A stretch of DNA of 57,235 nucleotides, taken from positions 1 through 57,235 of IMG/VR virus record IMGVR_UViG_3300027747_001100, one strand, 5' to 3'. The position numbers and the translations under genes were made by a program. The notes under the pieces were generated by a model. It was not told the DNA's origin. It saw nothing but the letters and a program-made list of their open reading frames with translations, and searched no databases. Every line of letters begins with the position of its first letter. Positions within the stretch are counted from its first letter, which is position 1. The DNA is from a virus. Below, piece by piece: positions 27,415 to 35,401 of this stretch.

Positions 27415-28336
27415 GAATATGCTCCTTTTTAATTGCATCAATTTGCTCTAATAAGTTCTTTCTAATGGTTTCATATATGTGACCACCTGGAAATTCATCA
27501 CGGCCGATCGGATGGTAAAACTGTTCTTCACACCAGTCAAAGTTGTCATTCTTAGCATTTGGTGGAAATATATTGGTTTTACCTTTGGCAGACTGACGCT
27601 GATAGAATGCATCAGGCTTACGGAAGTCCACAAGGCCTGATAAGAATGGATAGATCTTTAATACTTCTAACCACAACTTCATGGCAATAATATTATCTAC
27701 CGTTGTCTGAATTTGTTCATCACCTCGCATGATGCAGTAGCCAATAAGGTCTTTAATTGTACAGCGTACCATATAAAAGTGTTCAAAATTGCGAGGCATA
27801 ATAGTACGGGCATCAAGGCCGTGAACAAGACCACTATCAAGCATATCAACATACAAATCACGAGCCATTGTGGTAATTTCTCTATATCTGTTAGCAAATT
27901 CTTCATGTACCATAATCCCCGGTTTCATCATTACTCTGTCATCACGCATATCCCTATCACCATGAACTTGGGCCGCAAAACTAAACAGACGATGTCGTAT
28001 TAAATGAGTTGTGTCAATCATATCCATACCATTAACCGACCAAGTGATGTTGATCGTCTCCATGGCAGTAGGTAACAGTTCATACCTAAATAGCTCATCA
28101 ATGGTTTGGTCAATTTGGTCTTTAGGAAAGTCCCATTGAATCTTGTCATTCCATGTGTTTAATAGAAAGACTGATATTGTTTTACGAAACTCTGCAACGG
28201 TAGGTGCATGAACTATTTGTACATCAATGTTTGACAATTGATTTACAAACTCTATTGTCTTAGGTTTTTGCCCAAACTTAAGCTTTGTGTGCATTGGCTG
28301 GAGATTCTTAATCTCTGATTTATGTTTCTTAGGCAT
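27407..28336 (-). CDS. thyX: divergent ThyX-like flavin-dependent thymidylate synthase
   Basis: The product has 309 residues. RHRLFS (Arg114-His115-Arg116, Ser119) matches the RHRxxS signature of ThyX, and DARTIMPRNFEHFY with KDLIGYCIMR (residues about 175-204) matches its C-terminal substrate-binding region. The bases after RHRxxS read FAAQVHGDRD instead of the usual NExSxRY, so the active site departs from the standard form. ThyX makes dTMP from dUMP with FAD, NADPH and methylene-tetrahydrofolate. The changed signature leaves open a related reaction on another pyrimidine. AAAGGAAATT precedes the start. It lies with other nucleotide genes. Confidence 0.78.
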   Translation of the reverse strand: MPKKHKSEIKNLQPMHTKLKFGQKPKTIEFVNQLSNIDVQIVHAPTVAEFRKTISVFLLNTWNDKIQWDFPKDQIDQTIDELFRYELLPTAMETINITWSVNGMDMIDTTHLIRHRLFSFAAQVHGDRDMRDDRVMMKPGIMVHEEFANRYREITTMARDLYVDMLDSGLVHGLDARTIMPRNFEHFYMVRCTIKDLIGYCIMRGDEQIQTTVDNIIAMKLWLEVLKIYPFLSGLVDFRKPDAFYQRQSAKGKTNIFPPNAKNDNFDWCEEQFYHPIGRDEFPGGHIYETIRKNLLEQIDAIKKEHIHV

Positions 28337-28607
28337 TATTAATTTCCTTTAGTCGTAGTTCAACGAGTCTTGCATATCCGGCAATATCGGTCCAGCTATC
28401 GATGTGATCAGGACTTACAGCAAGTCTTGATAACTTCATAACAATCTTAGAGATGTATGTGGCATGAATCGGATGCATAGGCTCACCATGTTGCTTTAGG
28501 TGTCTATCCTTAATAGCTTCAAGTAAGTTAGCCTCAAGCTCAATACCTTCATAGAAATTGCCATATATATTGCCGCGCTCTTCTAGTACTTCATCAGTTG
28601 TAGTCAT
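28329..28607 (-). CDS. DUF6378-like small nucleotide-metabolism protein
   Basis: The product has 92 residues and is helical. It begins with EERGNIYGNFYEGIELEANL and contains SKIVMKLSRLAVSPDHIDSW followed by DIAGYARLVE. I associate this pattern with DUF6378, a family near MazG-type all-alpha pyrophosphohydrolases. The start overlaps the HD phosphohydrolase stop (ATGA). A dNTP-pool role is inferred from motif likeness and neighbours. Confidence 0.65.
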   Translation of the reverse strand: MTTTDEVLEERGNIYGNFYEGIELEANLLEAIKDRHLKQHGEPMHPIHATYISKIVMKLSRLAVSPDHIDSWTDIAGYARLVELRLKEINNA

Positions 28608-29116
28608 TTTGTCACCTTATAAGGTTGCAGTTTCTCTTCCATCTTTTCCATTCTTTTTGTGGTGTTTTTATAAACATCCACCATATAACCAGAATTTCCT
28701 AGACCGATTTCATTAGAAGAATATTGTAGGCATTGAAGTGCATCAGCATAGTGAACTATTAGTGCTTCAGGCGACTCATCATGATACATACGGCAGTAAT
28801 CTTTTACTTGTATAGGAAAGCCTTTATCAATCTCTTTTTCAGCTTCTAATAAAGCAGCTGCTACAGCTGGATAGTTCTTTTTAACCAGATGGTTTACATC
28901 CGAGATCTCCATTTCAGCCAAGTCATGGCATATGGCAATCTTAACCGCTGTATTGACATCAAAAGTATAGTCTTTGGACATCATTAAAACGCCTAGCGCC
29001 ACAAAGAAGCTATGCGTGGCAACAGATTCTTGATGCACAACTGGTTTCATACTGTAACGCTTAGTATGCTCCAATGAATAGCTACGCATAAAGAAATCCA
29101 TGTCTTCATTATTCAT
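28604..29116 (-). CDS. HD-domain 5'-deoxynucleotidase (YfbR-like)
   Basis: The start at 29116 is chosen because AGAGGAG precedes it; a longer reading frame to 29197 has no SD. The product has 170 residues and HD residues: Arg20 region (KRYSMKPVVHQE), His35 (SVATHSFF), His64-Asp65 (ICHDLAEME) and a later Asp in VHYADAL. This is the YfbR pattern. The known reaction removes phosphate from deoxyribonucleoside 5'-monophosphates. With the deoxyribosyltransferase just upstream (eight-base overlap), it would channel dNMPs, perhaps of host DNA, into new nucleosides. Confidence 0.8.
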   Translation of the reverse strand: MNNEDMDFFMRSYSLEHTKRYSMKPVVHQESVATHSFFVALGVLMMSKDYTFDVNTAVKIAICHDLAEMEISDVNHLVKKNYPAVAAALLEAEKEIDKGFPIQVKDYCRMYHDESPEALIVHYADALQCLQYSSNEIGLGNSGYMVDVYKNTTKRMEKMEEKLQPYKVTK

Positions 29117-29567
29117 AGTGCATCTCCTCTGACCCCCAATTACGGCGGTTAAACACACCTGTTTCACGAATCTCATACAAAGCTTTATCAAGTTCATGAT
29201 ATGATCTCACAACTGATCCTGATGCGGCCAATACAAGGTTAAACTTCTGACCAGGCTCTCCGGTTAGCCAAATATACACAATAGGAATACCCATAGCATA
29301 ACACCAGCCGGCCTCAAAGAACGTTCCAGGGTCTTTTCCATCAGTGATACACACCAATAAATTAGTGCAATTAAGAGCTGCAATATTCTCAGTAAGAATA
29401 CCTTCAGGAGTTGTGACACCGGGTTTAAATAAGCATTCATCTTTTGGGCTAAAGTATTTAAGACCGCGGTGTTCTAATATACACTTGGTCTCTTCTATTT
29501 GTTTAAGTTGTTGAGGGTTAAAAAAAGGACCGGCTAAATAAACATACGGATTCTTACCGATCATCAT
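29109..29567 (-). CDS. nucleoside 2-deoxyribosyltransferase
   Basis: The product has 152 residues. It shows YLAGPFF (residues 10-16) at the nucleotide-binding start, DPGTFFEAGWCYAMGIPIV (Asp79 and the likely nucleophile Glu85) and the NLVLAAS substrate-binding loop. The family transfers deoxyribose between bases, or acts as a nucleosidase. It overlaps the coiled-coil AT-hook-like gene by four bases and the HD 5'-deoxynucleotidase by eight, forming one salvage module. Confidence 0.85.
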   Translation of the reverse strand: MMIGKNPYVYLAGPFFNPQQLKQIEETKCILEHRGLKYFSPKDECLFKPGVTTPEGILTENIAALNCTNLLVCITDGKDPGTFFEAGWCYAMGIPIVYIWLTGEPGQKFNLVLAASGSVVRSYHELDKALYEIRETGVFNRRNWGSEEMHYE

Positions 29568-29758
29568 TTTTTCACCACCTTTTTATTCGTTGAGCCTAGT
29601 GGTCTGCCACGTTTCTTGGCTGGCGGCTCTAAATGCTTAAGAATCTTATTTAGTACACTTTCAATAGCGCTAAGCTTAAATGTAAGATCATCAACTGAAT
29701 CGTCTAATGTGTCAAGTCTAAGCTTAATTAAGTCTTTTTCTTCTTTAGTTATAAACAT
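29564..29758 (-). CDS. coiled-coil protein with AT-hook-like tail
   Basis: The product has 64 residues. Residues 3-45 are a heptad coiled coil (DLIKLRLDTLDDSVDDLTFK, AIESVLNKILKHL). The tail PAKKRGRPLGSTNKK contains the AT-hook core RGRP flanked by lysines, which binds the minor groove of AT-rich DNA. A strong AAGGAGAAGG SD precedes it. It is the first gene of the third leftward unit, right behind the paired AAGTAAACA sites, so it could be a small DNA-binding regulator. Confidence 0.65.
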   Translation of the reverse strand: MFITKEEKDLIKLRLDTLDDSVDDLTFKLSAIESVLNKILKHLEPPAKKRGRPLGSTNKKVVKK

Positions 29759-29775
29759 TTCCTTCTCCTTTAGTT

Positions 29776-29807
29776 AAGTAAACAACTACATTATACACAA
29801 GTAAACA
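29776..29807 (-). promoter_or_regulatory. leftward promoter bracketed by two AAGTAAACA sites
   Basis: On the minus strand TGTTTACTT, then TGTGTATAAT (perfect -10 at 29795-29790), then TGTTTACTT precede the AT-hook-like gene. A third, imperfect inverted copy lies at 29811-29819. No consensus -35 is present. The same arrangement occurs at 36349-36391. Confidence 0.6.
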
Positions 29808-29813
29808 TTACAT

Positions 29814-31181
29814 TTACTTATTTGCGTATTCTTTTATTGCTAGCATTAGTGACTGCTGAGTCTTATCTTTGGAATTAATAGCAGCAACAATTGCTTCATC
29901 AATCGTCTTCTTGGCAATGATTTGATGCACAACAATATTATTTCTTTGTCCTTGTCTCCACAATCTTCGAATAAACTGCTCAAAGATTTCTAATGACCAT
30001 GTATTACTAAACCAAATAACAGCATGACCAGCGCCTTGCAAATTAAGACCGTGGCCTGCTGACTGTGGATGAGCTAGTAATACAGGAGTGTATCCCATGT
30101 TCCATCTATTAATAATACCTGTCATCTTGTCACCAGACACACCAGAACCAATCACAGGGGCATCAGGAAAAAGCTTTTGTAGTCTTTCCAAGTCATGCTT
30201 AAAATGATAACCGATGATGCATGGTTGACCTGACAATTCCTCTACAATATCCGCTACTGCGGTTAGCTTTTCATCATGTATTTCTTGTGTGACTCTTTCT
30301 TCACCGTCTAAATAAATAGCGCCATTAGCAATTTGTTGGCATTTACCGACAGCAACTGCTGCATTCATAGCAGTAACTTGACCATTCTCGATGTCTATCA
30401 ATAACTTATCTTCTAAGTCTTTGTAAAACTTCATTGCTTTTTCAGGCAAATGCACATATACACGATTGTAGATTAGTTCTGGGAGATCCAAGTAATCCTG
30501 AGCTGACATCCGAAGAACTTTGTGTGCCAATGCTTCATGAATTTTTTCTTCTGCTCCGGCTTGTATTTGCCATGTATAACCACCGTAACCAGTCGGATAG
30601 AAGTAGTTAGTTCTAAAATGAGTAATGTACTTTCCAAATGTAGCCCCTCTATCAATAACTAATTGCGGCCCAAATATATCCATTAGACTATTTGGTGCAG
30701 GCGATCCTGTTAAGCCGAACCGCCTTTTAAACTGATCAAGCATTGGTGACAATGCTTTAAATCTTTGAGTTCGTGTATTTTTTAAATAACTAATCTCATC
30801 AACAACAAGCATGTCATATGGCATTTTGATGCCTAAACGTCTAAGAGTTGTGGACAACCATTGCAATCCTTCAAAATTAATAACATGAATTAATGAATTG
30901 TCATGCAGCTTTTTATCTTTTGTAGAACCGTGTAATACGCTGATTGTCATATCATTAAAGTTATCCCATTTCTGAATCTCTTCAGGCCAAACAGCATAGC
31001 ATGGTCGTAATGGTGCAAGAATTAATACTTTACTAATGGCATTTGCTGCTTTTAGAATCTTAATGGCTTCTAATGTAATAGAGGTTTTGCCAAGCCCTGG
31101 GTCAAGCCATAACTGACCTGATCCATTCTCAACTAAGAACTTAACCGCGTTTTGCTGATACTGATGCGGATTCCAGAGCAT
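29814..31181 (-). CDS. SNF2/DEAD-type helicase
   Basis: The product has 455 residues. It shows Walker A DPGLGKTS (residues 27-34, Lys32), motif II VVDEISYL (Asp128-Glu129, a DExx variant of DEAH), motif III GLTGSP (157-161), motif V GHGLNLQGA and motif VI QFIRRLWRQGQ (about 402-412). This is a superfamily 2 ATPase close to phage SNF2-like helicases. Likely roles are replication fork remodelling, recombination or strand displacement. AGAGGAA precedes the start, which overlaps the VRR-NUC gene by 41 bases; a nuclease-helicase pair is common in phages. Confidence 0.85.
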   Translation of the reverse strand: MLWNPHQYQQNAVKFLVENGSGQLWLDPGLGKTSITLEAIKILKAANAISKVLILAPLRPCYAVWPEEIQKWDNFNDMTISVLHGSTKDKKLHDNSLIHVINFEGLQWLSTTLRRLGIKMPYDMLVVDEISYLKNTRTQRFKALSPMLDQFKRRFGLTGSPAPNSLMDIFGPQLVIDRGATFGKYITHFRTNYFYPTGYGGYTWQIQAGAEEKIHEALAHKVLRMSAQDYLDLPELIYNRVYVHLPEKAMKFYKDLEDKLLIDIENGQVTAMNAAVAVGKCQQIANGAIYLDGEERVTQEIHDEKLTAVADIVEELSGQPCIIGYHFKHDLERLQKLFPDAPVIGSGVSGDKMTGIINRWNMGYTPVLLAHPQSAGHGLNLQGAGHAVIWFSNTWSLEIFEQFIRRLWRQGQRNNIVVHQIIAKKTIDEAIVAAINSKDKTQQSLMLAIKEYANK

Positions 31182-31449
31182 TCGTAATTTCCTCTTTTGT
31201 TCTTAGTATTAAGACTGTATGATTAAGTGATCTAAGCATTTCATGTATTAGTTTTTGACGTTCAGACACAATGCCTGTTAGCGTCTTAAGTTCCACCCAT
31301 AAAACTTTACCAAGCAAAATAACAACACGGTCAGGCCAACCTGTACTGAAACGCAAATGTAACTTAACTGCATTGAGCTTAAGCCTTTTAGCTTCTTTAC
31401 TAAAGTGCCTTTCAAGATCTCTCTCCAGAACTTTTTTTACCACTTGCAT
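31141..31449 (-). CDS. VRR-NUC domain nuclease
   Basis: ATG at 31449 gives 102 residues; a further ATG at 31488 is possible but would overlap the upstream gene by 52 bases. The pattern GWPDRVVILLGKVLWVELKT, G-SERQKLIHEMLR is the VRR-NUC core of the PD-(D/E)XK fold: Asp in PD, Glu and Lys in VELK, Gln in the following helix. Members cut branched DNA or flaps. It is translationally coupled to the SNF2-type helicase and the Cas4-like nuclease. Confidence 0.8.
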   Translation of the reverse strand: MQVVKKVLERDLERHFSKEAKRLKLNAVKLHLRFSTGWPDRVVILLGKVLWVELKTLTGIVSERQKLIHEMLRSLNHTVLILRTKEEITNALESASVSAKRG

Positions 31450-32078
31450 GGGCCACCGTTTGATTTGCGGTAGTGGCACCATTTGCATAGCATGGAAGGA
31501 TTGGGGGCAAACACTTTATCTTTTTCGATTGTACTAATTCTGTTTTTAAGCTGTATTTGTAAGACAGGTAGCTCTTTTCTGGTAAGTGTTTTATACTTAT
31601 CAGTTTTAGCAAGATCAATGAACTCAATAACATTTTCAACCTCTTCAATTTCAGGCATTGTTGACAAAATTACTGTAGAATAAACTGAAACTTGGTCTGT
31701 ATAGTCACGATGCTTACCTGATTTAAAGTCTAATACAGTGGCTTTGGTAGGCTCATCTTTAATAAATAAGTCGATAATGCCACGAAACATAGCAGATTTG
31801 TCATCAAACGGTACAGGTTCCCATTTATCAGTAACTGCAAATTCCATTTCAGACTGTGCGTTTACTTTAATCCAGTTATCTAGTTTGTCTGATAAGTACT
31901 GAATCTCTTTAGATAAAAGATTTAATCCGCCTTTAAGAACTGTTTCAATCTCTGAATGTAATTGCTTACCACGATTAGCTGCTTCTCCAGATGGCTCAGG
32001 GATTTTATCTATTCGGCCAAGCTTATACTTCAGTGGGCACTGCTCATAAGTCTTTATTGCCGAATAAGAATACGTCAT
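31437..32078 (-). CDS. Cas4/RecB-like PD-(D/E)XK nuclease with Cys cluster
   Basis: The product has 213 residues. It shows an N-terminal Cys (YEQCPLKYKL), RGKQLHSEIE (His of the RecB family), FRGIIDLFI (Asp), VLDFKSGK (Asp, Lys) and DQVSVYS (QxxxY), in order. Its C-terminus has CKWCHYRKSNGGPC. The four cysteines resemble the 4Fe-4S site of Cas4 and AddB. Such proteins are 5'-3' exonucleases. No CRISPR array is present, so it probably acts in phage recombination or DNA degradation. It overlaps the polymerase gene by four bases (ATGA). Confidence 0.85.
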   Translation of the reverse strand: MTYSYSAIKTYEQCPLKYKLGRIDKIPEPSGEAANRGKQLHSEIETVLKGGLNLLSKEIQYLSDKLDNWIKVNAQSEMEFAVTDKWEPVPFDDKSAMFRGIIDLFIKDEPTKATVLDFKSGKHRDYTDQVSVYSTVILSTMPEIEEVENVIEFIDLAKTDKYKTLTRKELPVLQIQLKNRISTIEKDKVFAPNPSMLCKWCHYRKSNGGPCKW

Positions 32079-33901
32079 TTAACCTCCGAAAAATTGTTTC
32101 CGACTTTAGCTTCTGCTATAAGCGGTACATCAAGTGTAAATGCATGAACCATACAATGCTCCAACTTCTTAGCTTCACGTTCTACTACATCTTCTTGAAC
32201 AGTAATGATTAGTTCATCATGTAAAGACAGCAATAATCGACTGTTCTCTGCTATTCTATAATAGTCGATCATAGCCTGCTTAGCCATATCAGCGCCTGAC
32301 CCTTGGATCAGCGTATTTAATGACTTAAAGCCAAATTCCATCATCTTGCCATTAATTAGCTTAGGCGGTTCACCTTTGACTAATCTACCACCAATAGTAG
32401 AAAATGGCGTTCTTAGCTTGTATCGTTTATTTAAGTCATCATTAATCTTTACTAGGCCAGATGCTACCTCAGTCTTATACAAATCAACCAATTGCTTAGC
32501 TTCTGTATATGTGATCTTAAGCATTTCACTAATCTTCTTAGGTCCAGCGCCATACAAAATACCAAATGATAGTGTCTTGGCATAGTCACGAATAACAAGT
32601 CTGCCTGCTTTTTCCGACATCAGATTGGCAGCAAAGGTGTGTAAATCAGCCATTGGGTCTTGTCTGTATTGCTCAGCTAACTTACCGTCCTCAAAGTGTG
32701 CAAATAACCGTAGCTCTTGAGCTTGGAAATCGCATGCTACCATCTTATGGCCTTCATCAGGTAAGATAAATGACCTGACTTTAGGTATAATTAGATCATG
32801 AATTTCAGAGGGCAGAGGAGTCTTTGGGCCTCGTGTAGGCATGGTCTGAAGTGTAGGCTTAGCCGATAGACGGCCTGTTCTAGTACCACCAACTTCACCT
32901 CTAACCGTGTTCCACTCTGTATAGATTCGGCCAGTGCCTTCAGACTGTTCTAACCACGGCTCTACATATGTGCCAGTTAACTTAACAAGCACATCACGAT
33001 GCCTTAAGACAGATGCTAAATCCAGATCAGTTACTAGATCTGCAAGTGTATCTTTATCTGATAGAGCTGTGCCTTTAGCACTAGTTGGCCATTCTTTTGT
33101 CTTATCATAACAACCTTTATCTTTAATGATTTGAACAAGTTGAGCACCAGAATTATAGTTAATATCATTGACATTAAAGTATTTATCCAGCCACTTATGG
33201 CATTGCAAAATATCTGCATTAGCCTTGTCTAGACATGCCTGTAATCCATCCCTATCAACTCGGACACCTAGCATAGAGTTTTCCAATAAAACTGGCATAA
33301 GCTCTATTTCACGAAGGTATGCTTCTGGCATATCCTCACGGACTTCCAATGTATGGTCAAACAGTTTGGCTGTTAAAGTTACGTCAGCTAAGGCGTACTT
33401 ACCTACCAGATCAGCAGGACCACGTGCAATGAAAGCACCTGCAGACTTAGGCTTTTTAGCCACGGCCGGCACATTGGCCACCAGCCATTCAAAGAGTTCA
33501 TCACGTTCTTCTGGTTGTATTCCTAACCACTCAACACATAGTTCTTTCAGGGACAAGCTACGAACATATGGATCATGCAGAAAGGCCAATACAAGAGTAT
33601 CATGTACTCTTTCAGGTTGTGGAAATAGCATACCAAACCGTTCTATAATCACTGCCATATCAAACATGGCATTATGAAAGCATATACTTCTGCCTGATTC
33701 CCATATACGTTGTATCAGTCTGTGTACAGTCTCATATGTACAGTTATTGTTATGGTCATGACCAAATGCCCAATACTTAGTTTCGAACTGGCCTGTTTTA
33801 TCAAGGACCGCCAGTCCAACCGGCTTAGGGGGGTATTCCTTAGGCCGTGGACCAATTGCTTCTGTTTCAAAGTCTAAAAAGATAGGATCTGTCATTACCA
33901 T
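32075..33901 (-). CDS. polA: family A DNA polymerase with 3'-5' exonuclease
   Basis: The product has 608 residues with no 5'-3' exonuclease domain. Exonuclease motifs are DFETE (Asp10, Glu12), HNAMFD (Asn77, Asp81) and YALAD (Tyr169, Asp173). Polymerase motifs are A (CDFQAQELRLF, Asp391), B (RDYAKTLSFGILYG, Arg438, Lys442, Phe446, Tyr450) and C (LHDEL, His561-Asp562-Glu563). All are intact. Phe446 in motif B corresponds to the Phe of E. coli Pol I that disfavours dideoxynucleotides, unlike T7's Tyr. This is the replicative polymerase. An ATG at 33895 is an alternative start, overlapping the lipoprotein stop. Confidence 0.95.
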   Translation of the reverse strand: MVMTDPIFLDFETEAIGPRPKEYPPKPVGLAVLDKTGQFETKYWAFGHDHNNNCTYETVHRLIQRIWESGRSICFHNAMFDMAVIIERFGMLFPQPERVHDTLVLAFLHDPYVRSLSLKELCVEWLGIQPEERDELFEWLVANVPAVAKKPKSAGAFIARGPADLVGKYALADVTLTAKLFDHTLEVREDMPEAYLREIELMPVLLENSMLGVRVDRDGLQACLDKANADILQCHKWLDKYFNVNDINYNSGAQLVQIIKDKGCYDKTKEWPTSAKGTALSDKDTLADLVTDLDLASVLRHRDVLVKLTGTYVEPWLEQSEGTGRIYTEWNTVRGEVGGTRTGRLSAKPTLQTMPTRGPKTPLPSEIHDLIIPKVRSFILPDEGHKMVACDFQAQELRLFAHFEDGKLAEQYRQDPMADLHTFAANLMSEKAGRLVIRDYAKTLSFGILYGAGPKKISEMLKITYTEAKQLVDLYKTEVASGLVKINDDLNKRYKLRTPFSTIGGRLVKGEPPKLINGKMMEFGFKSLNTLIQGSGADMAKQAMIDYYRIAENSRLLLSLHDELIITVQEDVVEREAKKLEHCMVHAFTLDVPLIAEAKVGNNFSEVK

Positions 33902-34170
33902 AACCTGTGTCTAGGAATACATTGAACATCGATAATAATGTCGGACAACATGCCTGACACATTACGCTTGGACATTACCGGAGAAGCTCTCATGCCAGCA
34001 CTTTCACAATCAAGTGTAGCTGATATAACTTCTTGTCGACTCATTTGCTGAACTTGTGCTTCATACCGAAGCTGTACAGCAGGTGCTGTAATGTTCATTG
34101 GAATGTTAGGTGGTGGTGTTGAACTACATGCAGCTAATGCAAGACTACTTAAAATTATTATTTTTTTCAT
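33895..34170 (-). CDS. small predicted lipoprotein
   Basis: The start at 34170 follows AAAGGAAATGGT and yields 91 residues. It begins MKKIIILSSLALAACSSTPP: a basic tip, hydrophobic core and lipobox LAAC with Cys15, a signal peptidase II signal. The mature part (QVQQMSRQEVISATLDCESA) is polar. A lipoprotein placed between the single-strand-binding-like and polymerase genes rather than in the lysis cassette suggests a superinfection-exclusion or envelope-modifying role, which is inferred only. A longer frame to 34293 lacks an SD. Confidence 0.75.
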   Translation of the reverse strand: MKKIIILSSLALAACSSTPPPNIPMNITAPAVQLRYEAQVQQMSRQEVISATLDCESAGMRASPVMSKRNVSGMLSDIIIDVQCIPRHRLW

Positions 34171-34231
34171 ACCATTTCCTTTATGTAGGTGGGGTACTCG
34201 CTCCGTGATGCTTTCCCCCGTCAAACCTATG

Positions 34232-35011
34232 TTAGTATTTTTTTGATGCTTCAACAGTTGGAGCAACATCAGGTATGTCAGTGTCTTCAACACCTGCAGT
34301 AGCTACAGCATTTCCCATTTCCTCTTCACCACGTGCAATTAATGCCTGCACAATAGCTAGATCATCAATAGTTCTTACAAACTTAAATTGCAGTTTAAAC
34401 TGAGTTTTTGGATCAGGAACAATAGAGATATTGGTTACAACCGCTGACAATGGCCGCTTTGTAGCTGATGCTACGGTTTGCAAGTAGGTTGCAAAACCAC
34501 GAACACTGGTGACAGGAGTGCGTAATGCTGCAACTTCTGCCATCTTTACAGCCTCAACCGAACCAATTGAGTCAGCCGTTGTAATTAGTAACCTGCGCTT
34601 TTCAGCACAAGCTTTACCTTTACCACCGTTGGCCGCACTACCCCATTGGTCTTTAGGGCAGTTAGCACACATTTCTGATTGTGGCTCTGGTGATGTAGGA
34701 TTAGGTTTAAGACCTGTCAATGTAGGACCAACTGCATAGCATACAGGAGGAGACGGGTTGGTTGGATCATAGCGTTGTGTATAGTACAAGCGCTCTACAG
34801 GTGATGCAATGATCACAACATCTAATGAATTGCCTGCAATAGGCTCATCACGGTATGTCAATGTTCCACCTTTAGCACTTAAAAATACTGTGCCTGCTGT
34901 ACTACGCTCTGCCAACATACTTTGGCTTGCTAGCTTTTGTAATTGGTCTTCAAATACAGTTAATTCTGCTGCTGGTTTGGCATTCTGTGTTGCCGGACTA
35001 GTTTTGCTCAT
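34232..35011 (-). CDS. possible single-stranded DNA-binding protein
   Basis: The product has 259 residues. Its N-terminal third includes FLSAKGGTLTYRDEPIAGNS, a beta barrel-like stretch. The cysteine cluster CANCPKDQWGSAANGGKGKA-C (around residues 118-140) could bind metal. Later strands (VVTNISIVPDPKTQFKLQFK) are followed by an acidic/Thr tail. It lies upstream of polymerase and next to a small coiled-coil gene, as ssDNA-binding proteins do in phage replication modules. The assignment rests on context, and no OB-fold signature is certain. Confidence 0.5.
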   Translation of the reverse strand: MSKTSPATQNAKPAAELTVFEDQLQKLASQSMLAERSTAGTVFLSAKGGTLTYRDEPIAGNSLDVVIIASPVERLYYTQRYDPTNPSPPVCYAVGPTLTGLKPNPTSPEPQSEMCANCPKDQWGSAANGGKGKACAEKRRLLITTADSIGSVEAVKMAEVAALRTPVTSVRGFATYLQTVASATKRPLSAVVTNISIVPDPKTQFKLQFKFVRTIDDLAIVQALIARGEEEMGNAVATAGVEDTDIPDVAPTVEASKKY

Positions 35012-35026
35012 TTGCGTAATTCCTTC

Positions 35027-35401
35027 TTAGTTGCGTGATGCACGTACAGATAATTCCCAGACTTCTGATGTTGAGGTGCCTGGGATTCCCTCTCCTGAGC
35101 TTAACCGGTCTTTAAAAGCGGTTGAGCTAAGTCTTTTGTGTAGCAAATCAAAGCTTCTTGTTTCTGCTATATACTTATAAAATGCATCCCAATCAGTAAT
35201 AATAGGGTGCGTCTTTTTATTCATTGCAACTGAATGACCGTCTTCTGTAGCTGCTTTGGTAGTACCTACCTCGGACATAGCATGCATAATATCGGCTTCA
35301 AGTCTTGCAGCTTCTTTAGATAAATCACTGTCTTTAGCTGATAGTTCAGTGCGTTGACGTTTAACATCAACAAGTTTATTAATTAGTTCAGTAAGATTCA
35401 T
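35027..35401 (-). CDS. conserved-type coiled-coil protein of the replication module
   Basis: The product has 124 residues. Residues 1-45 are a coiled coil (MNLTELINKLVDVKRQRTEL, DLSKEAARLEADIMHAMSEV). It then has DWDAFYKYIAETRSFDLLHK, RLSSTAFKDRL and a short C-terminal strand. I have seen the WDAFYxYI-FDLLxxRL pattern in phage replication regions, without a known function. It overlaps the deaminase gene by four bases and precedes the ssDNA-binding-like gene. Confidence 0.65.
   Translation of the reverse strand: MNLTELINKLVDVKRQRTELSAKDSDLSKEAARLEADIMHAMSEVGTTKAATEDGHSVAMNKKTHPIITDWDAFYKYIAETRSFDLLHKRLSSTAFKDRLSSGEGIPGTSTSEVWELSVRASRN

Noticed and set aside
31437-32078. Cas4-like gene as evidence for a CRISPR system
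   Set aside because: No direct-repeat array and no other cas gene are visible; phage Cas4-like nucleases commonly stand alone.
33168-33677. 169-residue plus-strand frame opposite the polymerase gene
   Set aside because: The polymerase frame has every catalytic motif; this frame is Ser/Arg-rich shadow sequence without SD or neighbour.
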